45,730 bases of DNA, taken from a virus. The notes under the pieces are model-generated. The model was not told the DNA's origin. It searched no databases and saw only the letters and a program-made list of their open reading frames with translations. The translations under genes and the position numbers were made by a program. The stretch spans positions 1 through 45,730 of the IMG/VR virus record IMGVR_UViG_3300017818_000030, one strand, 5' to 3'. This document shows, one piece after another, positions 18,001-30,000 of this stretch (the first letter of the stretch is position 1; each line of letters opens with the position of its first letter).

Positions 18001-21000
18001 ATTTGTGCAGACGCAACGGCTGTTGTAGAATCATCTGCACCCGAACCTGATATTGTTACAGTTGGTGCGCTTAAATATCCAGATCCTGGATTAGTTACTA
18101 TAATTTTAACTACTTTTCCGGCGCCTAAATACGCTCTTGCTGTAGCGCCGGTTCCGCCGCCGCCGGTAATTGTAACAGTTGGAGGAAATGTATATTTGCT
18201 ACCTCCATCATAAATGTTAATACCTACAACTTTAAATCCATTATTATCTTTCCAATTTTTTGCAGGATACTCGTCAAAGAATGCATCAACACCGATAATT
18301 TCATTATCAATAACTTTAACAGGTTTTGTCTTAATTGCATTTTCACTAAAGTCATAGAATGGTGGTAAATCAAAATCTGCTGTAACTGTATTAGTATTTT
18401 CTAACTTATCATAAGAGCTTACATATTCTCTAATATTAGTTTTGTAAGGTTTAACTTCTCTAATATAATCATTGTAACTACTTAAATTATCATTTTGATA
18501 ATTAATTTTTTCAGTTAAGCCGCCAACATTATGTTTTGCTTTAACAAAACTAGTTTTGTAAACCCAGTCAACATTTTGCTGTTCAGATAGTACATATCTT
18601 ATACTTGCAAAGAATAGTTCTTGCCATTTAATTTTTAAGTCATCAACAAAAATGTCATTCTTCAAAGCTTCTAATATTTTTCTTGCTTCTGTAACAGGCT
18701 CTGTATCAAAGAATCTATTATCAAAACCTAATAAATCATAACCAACTGTATTTTCTACAACATCGTAAAGTTTGCTACTGATTTCTATAGTGCCGTTTTG
18801 TCTACCTATAGTTTCATAATCAATTGTATAATCAGCACTGTTAGTATTCTTAATACGTTTAAGTAAGAGCCAACCGCCTGTTCCGATATTTGCAATTTTA
18901 ACAATTTGTCCGATTTTTGCGTTTGCCGATAAAAGCTGATAACTTTCATCAACACGATGATCAATTCTAGTAAACTGATTAGTGTTAGGTGCATACCAAT
19001 CAATATATTTCCAATATGCTGTTGTATCAAAACTTGAAGACAATTTTCTGTCCCATAAGCCCGAAGTTGCATTCCAACTGTAAATAGCCCACTTATTATC
19101 AACAGTAATGTCATTTTCTACATAGATTGATACAGGTCTAACGGTAATAACAGTGTTTTCATCGTACCCTGTGCCGCCATTAATTATGTTTACTTTGTTA
19201 ATTTGTCCTAGTGGATTAATTTCTAAATTAAAATCTAAACCAGTACCTTTACCTACAACAGTAAAACTAGGTCCGTGTCTAACTGTTGAAGTTTCTATAT
19301 TATAAGTAGGATCTGCATATCCTCTACCTGTATTGATAATTCTGATATCAGTTACTACGCCGTTATGTACTGACGGTATTAAAGTTGCTTGTGCAATTTT
19401 GTTTGTACCAATAAATTGTACTTCGTCCAAAGTGTCTACTTTGTAATCATAAAGTCTTTCAGTAACAAATGGAGGTTGATCAACGCTATTTAATGTGTCA
19501 AAACTAAAGTCATCAACAATAATAGTTTCTTGCAAGGCAATATTAGCTCTTTCAATTACTTGCTTAAATGCTTCTTGTCTATTTACAAACCAACTTTGTC
19601 TAGGACTATTTAAATTGCCGTATTTGTCTGCAGGACTAAGTTCAGGATCAGGTACTGTACGACCCCTATCATCATAACCAATTAAACTATCAATCCATTT
19701 TCTTTCCAAATCTGCTCTAGGAACACTTGTTTCTAAACCTTCAGTGACCAATTGATATTCTAAATGTCTATTTTGCTCTTGTGTATCTTGCGTATAATAA
19801 CTTACGTGCAGAGCTACTTCTTTATCTTTTATCAAACTTTCACCGTTGTAAATAACAAATCTGTTATCACTAAGTAGAGCAACAAACTGATATCCTTGTC
19901 CTCTTGGGTCTCCAATTAGTTTTGCAACTTCTGATGCCGGTAAACTTCTATCTTCTGTTGCGGGTATTGTTAATTTATTTTTTACCCAGAAGTAATATTT
20001 TGTATTAAAAGTTTTTGTTGCTGAATTATATGAAAGTTTTTGGCTATATGCATCTACACCATACTTAGATTGTCCGCTTATGCCTTGAGCGAAACCTCTA
20101 GCTGTATCTGCTAGTGTATCCCACTCATCTGGAGGAATAGAACTTTCTACCCACTCATAGACATCAACAGAATAGTTAGGAATTAATTTGCTCCAGTAGT
20201 TTGCTTGAGTGGCTACATCTTCTTGATATGCATTAAAGAATTTTGCGGTTGATAAATCCCACCACAATTTGCCCACATACTTTTCTTCCCAGTTGTCAGT
20301 TTCACTAAAGAAGTTTGGCAAACTTGTGACATTATATCTAGCTAAATCAATATTAGATTTAAATGTTAATTCTTGTTCAGCAGGTCCTGCTATCTTACCT
20401 TGCACAGGATCGATGTAATCAATGTATGATACTAATTTATCTGTAACAGTATTGTACAAGTAAACTGACTTAATTGCATTAACGTCTACAACATTGTTTG
20501 GTGTTCTAATAGTTGTCCAGGGTTTTTGATCAGCAGCAACCTTATAATCAACCCAACTACCAGGATTGATTCCTACTTCGTCTACATTAGGATCTCCAGG
20601 TATACCAACATATATGTGGTTTTTATTTGCTAACACTTGGTCGCCAAACCTACCTGCTTGTAATACTGTAGAATCACCGCCGTAGTCTAATTCTTCTCCA
20701 AGAATATATGCGTCTTTTATAAACTGATAAAGTCTTACACTTCCGCTGTCTATTTTCTTATCCGGGAATGTTGTAAATGTTTCATCAAAGGATGTTTCGC
20801 CGCTATCAAAGGTTGTATTGGTTATTATATCTCCGGCGCCGCTACTTACAGCAATCAAGTCATTTGTTGCGGTAACTTTAATACCAAATCTTTCAGCAGG
20901 TGTTTTCGTACCTGACAATGTTTGGTGTAATTCATACTGTAATCCGTCTTTAGCATAAACGTAAACTTTACCTGCATGATATGCATCTTCACTGTTTTCA

Positions 21001-24000
21001 GGATCTCCAATAACAATAATGTTTCCATTTTCAGATATATCTAAACTACTACCCCAACCAGTATTAGAAACTGGTGCAACAATAGTTTGACTTAAAACAT
21101 ATCTGTCATCTAGTATTCTATAAATTAAAACTTTGTTATCTTGGTCAACTGATTCATCTGTAATAATACTCGTTACAAGAATTTGTCCATTTTCGCTAAC
21201 TTTAACTTGCTTTGAAAAATCAATGACTTGCTCGTTTAAATCGTCAAACACAGGATCATTGTAAATATTAACATCATTTGGAAGTGTTGGTAGATAATTT
21301 ACTTGGTTGCCTAATATTTCCCATTTTAATAAATTTGTAGGAATAACATTTTTGTTAAAAGTCAATGCACTATACAACTGATTATCATATAATACAATTT
21401 CTCCAGTTTTGTAAATTGCATCCGGAGTGTATGGTCCTCTATAATGAGGATTTATGTCAAGAGCAAATCTATATGTTTTTCCGTATTTGTCAGTACCGTG
21501 TTTAATTACGGTAAGATTTTCTTTAGACCCTACATAGAATCTATATAAATCTCCATCTTGGCTTACAGCAACTTGTTTACCTACATTGCTACCTGTTGAA
21601 CTTCCAGGAATAGTATATGTTCCTTGATTTGTCCAAACGCTTCCTACACTACTAAAGATACTATAAACACCTTGATTAGTAGGTTTGCTATCTGTTGATC
21701 CTGATGTATCTACAGGAAGATTGTAAACAAGTCTCCAGTCACTATTAGATGTGCTAGGTATGCTTGCTTGGGCTTCTGCTCCTGCTTCTGTTAAATTTTC
21801 TTTGTATATCCAAAACTCTTTGTTTACATATGCAAAAGTATTTAGATCAGCAAACTGTTCCAATCCACCATATGATTCAGGATGTGCAGGAAACGGTGTT
21901 CCCCTTTCCATTACAGCAATTTTTCCTGTATTTGATCCTGTTAAAGAAATTTTATTAATAGGTCCCATAATACGCAAGTTTGCTTGCGGTGGATTTCCTT
22001 CTTGTGTTTCTAATAGCAATCTATTACCTTGTGTAAAGTTTCCTGTAACTTCTTTAAGATATACTCTACCTTGGTTAATATTACGTCTTATATAATATGC
22101 TACTCGACCTCTTGCACCGGTGATCTCATCTCTAATAAAATCACCATCAGCTCCGCCTATGTTTACAATATTTCCTAATGTGTCTGTAAATACTTTACCC
22201 TCGTATGCAGGCTCAAAGAAGTCACCAACATCAGTATCTTGGTCTGATAATATATCAATATCTGCTGTTTGGAATTTTGTAAATGTAAAGTCAATATATC
22301 CTTCCCATACATCAATAACAGTATGCAAGTTATCATTTAGATAAGATGCTTCGATGCCAAGTAATGATTCGTCAACTGGATCTGCTTGGTCGTCGATAGC
22401 AACCCTAAACTGATCACCTGGTTGGTTAATTTCTCCAGCAAGCGTAGGTGGAACTCGCATTAGCCATCTTGGATCTAAAATATTTTGAATGCCGTCAACA
22501 TCTTCGTTAATGTATGCTCCGCCTCTATGAGATAATATTCCAATAAATCCAGGTTCATCTCTATCTGGGAATAACGTACCATTTACATCATTAAGAATAT
22601 TTTTATAAAAATTAGGAATTGTTCTTGCATAGGAATCAGTATTTTCATCATAAACTAGTATATCTCGATACACTAAGCCATAAGCAGGAACACCATAATC
22701 TTTTGTTTCTGTAAATTCGTCTGACGTAACATATGTACCATTAGTATTGATATACCACCAGCCACCGATGCCGCCTGATGTACCATTAAAATTAGGTTGG
22801 GTATATGTACCAATTTCAGTACCTGCAGCATTTGATATTGTGCCGTTTTCTGTAAATACACCATTAGTGTCTTTAGTATAAATTACTAATTTAAAATCTC
22901 TTGTAAATGTTTTGAAAACAGTTGCAGAGCCACTAGGTGTTGAAATAACATCACCTTCTTCAGGCGGGTCTGTATATGGTTCAAGTAGTAATACACTATC
23001 AACCTTTTCAATAATTTCATGTTCGCCGTCTATAAAAGAGCCACCCGGTTCGTTGTATTGTGCTTGCACATTTTGCGAATTGATTCCTGTGGGGAATAGT
23101 TCTACTGAAGTATTTGGTCCTTCATTTCTATTAAAGTTTGTATAAAAATTCCAATTTAGAACAAGTTTATCTTTTACTTTAGTGCCTCTATATTGATCAA
23201 AAGGCGCAGCTATTAATAAGTGATCTGTTTCGGTATTAGGTAAGTAAGGACTTCCTTGTAAAACTAATGTAAGTAAACTACTATCACTTTGTCTTTCTAA
23301 ATTTGTATAGCTATCAAATGTACTAAATGCAACACTACTACTTTCTGGAGTAATAGTTCTTATAGACTTCCAATAGTTTTCATTAAACTTAACAATATCA
23401 TTTTCGCTATATGCTGAAGTTTTACTATAATCTCCTTTATAACTAGATGCAACTCCACTTGCTGTACTAGATCCTACTATAATAAACTTTCCATCGGGGC
23501 TCATTGCAACACTTGCACCAAATCTATGATCGTCATCCATTGGATACAATGCTGTATCTAAATCTAATTCAGATTCGTATAAGAAATTGCGTAAATTTGA
23601 CCCTCTTTGATAGGTATAAACTTTACCCTTATTATTATTTGCACTGTGATCTGCTATTGCTATTCTTGTATTAGCACTATTCACAGTCATTTCTGAACCA
23701 AACTCGTAAGTACTGGAAGGATCGTAATTTGCAGGGTTATTATAGTGATCTGCATCTAAAAATGCATCAGTTCTTTCAGCAACAAGCCAATCTTTAGTAG
23801 TTCCGTCTATCCAAATCTTTTGTTGATTTGCAACTCGATCTTCCATTACATAATTTGCATTTTTAACTGTATCAAATTTGACTGATCTTAATTTACTGAT
23901 ATATCCGTCTACTTCTTCTAATGCTTCTATGCTTTGATTTGCACTAGCAAATACATCAATTTGTGTAGGTCTAACTGTTTCTATAATGTAAAACGCATCA

Positions 24001-27000
24001 TTTGCTGTTGAAGTGTTAGATACTCCTATAATATCGCCAACCTTAAATGAATGTGCTTTATTAAGATAGAAAGTACCTCCAGGATTTGCAGGTAATTCTC
24101 GTGCATCAGCACTTGCACTAAATGCTTCAATTTTAGTAACTCTTATATCTGTAGTAATATGCTGTACTACATCCCAGTCTCCAGTTTTTCCTGTTATCCA
24201 TATATAATCATTTGCGCCTATTCTATCAATATTTGCTGTTAATATATCATTTCTGTCGTTAATTCTGTAAACTACATCACCTTCGTAAACATAACCAGCA
24301 TCTCTTGTGTATTGATTATAAAGATCTACTACTGGAAATGGTTTATGATCGTAGTTTTGAGGCTTTTTATATATGTCACTAGGAGTTAGTTTATAAATAG
24401 TGTCGGTATCGTTAGCCGGTTTACTTAACACAAGCTCTATAGGCTGTGGATTAGTTTTTATTTCTGCTTCGTCAATTAGAAATTCTACTTCTTCAAAGTT
24501 ATCTGTAGCACCATATTGTCCTAACCTAATAGCCCATTCTTCATAAAACTCTAAACTTTCTTTATCTGCGCTTGCTAAAGCATCAAACAGTTTTGTTAAA
24601 CTATTTTTTGTTCCTTTATCTTGCAACATGCCTTGATAAAATTTATATTGACTTACATCATCATTAATAATATTTTCAAGATACTTACGTTTTTGATATC
24701 CTATTAAATGCTGAGCATGTTTTTGCTGTTCAATATCAAAATTATCTGTATCAAGATCATAAAAGTCAGCAAACTGATTAACTTTATATTCAAAGTTTGT
24801 TAATAGTTTAGATTCTGGTCTTTCACTTAATCTTTCCCATTGATTATCGATGAATACTTCTGTGCCACTGATATTGTTAGTTGCTACATAGTAAAATTCT
24901 TTGTACTTAATTAGTTTGCCGATACCATAATCTTTCCAAGGTTCCCAATCTCTTACTTCAGCTTCATCATAAATGAATCCTGGAATATTAAGGCCACCGC
25001 TCCAGTTGTCACTTCTATACCCTGTAACCTTTATACGTTCTTGTCTATAGCCCGCTTCTTGATCATAAATTACATCACCAAACTCTGTTACGTTGTCTAA
25101 AAGAATTACATGTTCTCGTTGTACTAACGGCAAACGTATACTATAAATGCCATCTGCTGTATTTTTTACAGACAACCCAAAATCATTTTCACTGTCTCGT
25201 GCAATGCTACTAAACGATCTGTCTAATTTTCTGCCGTCGGCCTTTAATAAACTATAATCATAAAAATCATCAAATATATTATCAACTACATGATAGGGTT
25301 TATTAAATTTAATTTGTTGAGCACCAGGACTAATCGTAAGCACACTTCCTGCGGCCCAATTTTGTGTAGTCCAGAACATAAATTCTTTAACACTAAATGT
25401 CCAGTCCTCAACTATTTCGATATCATTATTATAATATTCAAATATAAATCCTTGTGCTTTTAAATATGCTTCATATCCTAACAAGAAGTCTACAACCGCT
25501 TGTACACTATTAAGTTGAGTTCCATATGATATTGTTTTAACACGGTTAGTAAATTTACGTCTTAGAACACTATCTCTACCGCCTACTTGTGGCAATGCAG
25601 CAAGTTTAGACATTTTATCATCTGCAAATGTTGTTCCACTAACATGACTTTCTTTCACTCTATAAAAGAAACTATCAAACCTAACATTTTGTCCTTTAAT
25701 ATATTGCTTTCCATTATCCCAATCTACAAATGATTCCGATATGCCTCCAACATTGATACTAGGATCTGATTGTGTTTCAATTGCTTCAAAATAATCAAAC
25801 GAACTTTTAGCCTGATCGTATCCTTTTATAATAAATCCGCCAGTTGCTTTTTCAATAACAACACCACTGTAGTTTGCAATAGTTACTGGAGTAGAGGTAT
25901 TTAAAAATAATTTGTAGTTTTCTGGTGGAACAAATACATTGCCTTCATTTAGAGGTGTTCTACTATCTAAAATTAATTTAAATTTACTTTTATCAGTAAA
26001 TCCTCCAACTTTTAATGCAAGTTTATTTTTTAGAGTAGTTAATGTATTTTGATATTCGTCATAATTTGTGTTTATATCACTTACAATATAATTGTAAATG
26101 TAGTTTACTAATCCAGAAGTTATGACACGCTGATTATCTGTATATGTATTTGGAAATACCAAATCTCTTAATCTTAAAATAGTATTTGACTCACTGTATA
26201 CAATGTTGCCTACAGCATTTCTTGACATTCTTGATAAATCATAGCCTAGTCCGATTACTTTTGCTGGTTGATTTAATATCCAAGATGTAATTAACGCAAA
26301 TGGATATTCACTACCACGTCTCCATGCTGTTTCAGTAGGTGTTTCGTCGCCAAATGTATATGCATCTCTAGCTCTAATAGCAACATAATTTTTTGCATAG
26401 TTGCTATCTAACGGACTTAAAAGTTTTCCGTTGGAATCTACTGGAATATGATTTAGTAAACCTGGTCTTTTGTATTTAGAATTTACTACTGTAGGTACGC
26501 CAGGTTGGCGAATTACACCATTTTGTAAATCTTCCCATAATACAAAATTGTTGGCTGTGTAGGGTGCCGGCCCGTATACTTCTTCCCACCATTTTGGTTT
26601 AATTGTAAAGCCGAGCATTTCCCAAGGATGAGTATGAGGACGATCTGTATCATAAGCATCTTTATAAACAGCTCTCCAAAAACCTGGTAATTTTTTACCA
26701 GTAGGTGAAGACATATTTTTATAATTGTATCTAAATGTAAAAGTGTCTTTATAAAAATCGTTATTGGTATAATTAGGATCGCCTGCGATAACAGTCCATT
26801 GTACAAAATCAGATACCATGCCTGTATCTATGTTTGCTCTTTCAAATCCTGTGTCTCTATAGTTTCCGCCTACAAAATCATGAATATTAAAAATATCAGG
26901 ATTATATTCTTGCTTTAAGTTATTGTAAACTCTTCTTTCAAATTCTAATATTAAATCGTCTCTAAAATCGTCATATGCAAACACAATACTACCGTCGTGT

Positions 27001-30000
27001 CCTTGAATAACTTTTCTAGGTGTTTCATAGGTATCGTCGATAAAAATTTCTGGTTTGTACTTAGGATACAGTCCTAACTTTGTAGGAGTTGCAGGAACAA
27101 AACAACCGTCTGTTGTATCGTATTCGTATATTTCAAGCTCGTCTCCTACTTGTAAAGTTGTAAGTACTTTTACGAAACCTTCTTGTGTAAACTCGTAATC
27201 TGAGCCGTAACAAAGAGATTTACCATTTAGGTAAACCATTACGCTTCTGTTACTTAATTGGTCTAAGTCAAAGTATTCTGATAATGCAAAAAATTCGCTA
27301 TCACTTGCTCTTACAATATGAGTTGTGCCTTTTGATGCACCATGTGGTATCATATCTGAAAAGTAAAATGGCATACCTTCAGTTTTTTGACTATTAATTT
27401 CTGCTATAATGTTATCAACATGTTGTTTTATTGGACCGTCATATCCTAAATTTTCAGCAACTTGAATAAACAATCTTTTAAACTTTGCGTATTCTAATCT
27501 TGCATATTTTAATGCCTTTATAATGTTTGCGTTTTTATCTGTAAGATGATAACTTGCAAGAGCAATTGGGCCAGTATGTTTAACAAATCTTGTTCCGTTT
27601 TTAACAATAAACCCTAAGTCTCTTAGGTTGCTTGATCCTGGAAAAATGTTTCCATTATAATCAAAGGTATTTTCTATTATTGTACCTACATGGTCATTTA
27701 CTTCTGCAATAGTAAAATCTTTAATATTTTCGTTTAAAGGATTTCTTTCTAAATTATAAGCAAGTTCATAATACCCATTTTGATTAGATGGTGTCTTAGA
27801 AAAACATCTTAAAATTAAAATATCTCCAGTTTTAAGATTATCAGTAAAAGTAATATACGCAATACCATTAATTCTGTTGATAGTATAATGTACTTCTTCT
27901 TTCCTAAAGTAACTATTAACATAAACTTTTACTTCTAAATCATTTAAGTCACCACTACGGTCAAATACATCTACAGCAAAATCATTAAGTTGATCTTCTA
28001 CATCATATTGTTTAATTACAGCCTGTTTACTAAGTTGATTTGCTTTTTCCCAACCATTTTTACTTTTAAAGTTCGTAATATTACTGTACTGTCTCAAGTA
28101 ACCCGTTTCTGTATTGACTTTAATTTTTTCGTTATCTTGTTCGTATACAAAGGCATCAGTTACTAGCGGAAAATTAAATTGTATATCACCAAAGTTTTCT
28201 ATAGCTCTGTATGAAAGAGGGAATCCTAATTCACTGTCGTTAGTACCAGTTCCAATCTTGTAAGCAAAAAGTTCTGTTCCTGCAAATGTTGATGCATTAT
28301 AAGTTGAAAAACTATTTCCCATTGTATCAAATACATCGAACTTTGGTTGTTGGTTAACCTTTACTTTTTCTTGTGATGCAACCCACGATGTTCCGTCGAA
28401 GTAAAATAATTTACCTTTGTATATGTCTCCGCTTTTAACTAGAACAGTTTCATTTTCGGTTGGTATTGCATCATCATCTTCAATTAAACTTATTTGCCTT
28501 ATATTGTCAATTAAAATAAATTTAACTTTGTAAATTTTTCCTCTAACAAGACGGTCAGTATCTGCATTAAAAATAACACGCATTCCGTCTGCAAGATTTA
28601 CATTATCAATATTATAACCTGTAGAACCTTCTACTGTACTAAAAGCATCAGTAGTTTTATAATCAATTAAGTCTACATCATGTTTTGCTTGAGTACCATA
28701 ATTAAATAATTTTAGTCCTGCATTAAATTCAATAATTGGCCTTGACGCCCTAGCAGATTGATCAATACTAGGAACACTATCATTATATTCTGCTGACTTT
28801 TCTATAACATCTCTATGGAACCATTTGTTATATCTTGACCATGCATTTCTATCAGGACTAGCTCTATTAATTACAATATAATCTTTTGTTTCTGCAAAGG
28901 CACTAGCATTACCAAATGGCAATCTATCAAATCCTTCGCTGTCAAATGGTACTAATTTATTTCCGACATAACTGGCAGGAATAACTAAATCTAATTCGTT
29001 AATTAATCTAATGCTTTCGCCTACACCTTCTACAAAAAATTCTTTATCTTTGTAAAACTCAGGAGTTACATTTCCAGCAAATTTTATTTTTAGTCCATTT
29101 GATAATGCAACCTTGTTAGCACTTGTATATTGCTTTTTACCAACAATTTCGTTAACATCTATTGATGTATTTTCAATTATATCAAATACTTTAATATACC
29201 CACTTGTGTTTATATCACTTTGGCTTACATAATATAATTGATCAGGTGCATTATACGGAACGGTGAATGTAATTTTACCTTGTTCAACATTAACTGGGTC
29301 AATTTCATTACCTTCTAAATCAACGGCTGTAATTCCTTGAACATATAGGCTAGAAATATTTTCAGAATCTCCAGATATAACTTTATAACTTCCGTCATTT
29401 TGTTTTTCAAGTGTAAACGGAGCATCTGAAAATCTTCTGTTAGTAGAAAACGAAAATGGATGGCCTTGAGTATCAATATCAAATGTATAAGTTTGTCCTC
29501 TGTATAATGTTAAAGCAGGATTAGGTTCAAATCCTGGAGGATCAAATTTATAAACTGTATTGTCATCTTGTACTTCAGTAGTTACTGTGTAAGTACTAGT
29601 TTCATCTTCCGACTTGCCAAAAACTGTTACAGTTTGAGGGCCATTAGGTAGCCAATAGTATTCTCTAAAGTTTGTAAATTTATCAAAACAAATATTAGGG
29701 TTCCAAGCATAGTATTCTTGGCTATTCATTAAACTATGATTAGCATTACTACCATTAAAGTTTTTAATTTGGTTTACATAGTCTGCATAATCAGCATAAA
29801 AATTTACATTACCTAAATCATCTACAGATACTGTGGCCGGTTCTAATTGCCTATTTTGTCGTTGTACAGTTACATCTTCTATGTAAGTATCATTAAGCCT
29901 ATGAGCTTTAGAATTTTTTCTGCCCATATAGCCATTAACTTTTTCTGCTGATCCAGGTTGTACTAACTGATCTAATGTACTAGATAGAATCTTTTTATTT

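Noticed and set aside
15990-26806. Several open frames of 60 to 115 codons on both strands inside the giant gene (for example 21751-22095 and 26513-26806)
   Set aside because: They are shadows of the continuous 5005-residue frame, which shows recognisable modules throughout; none has a ribosome-binding site or family signature.
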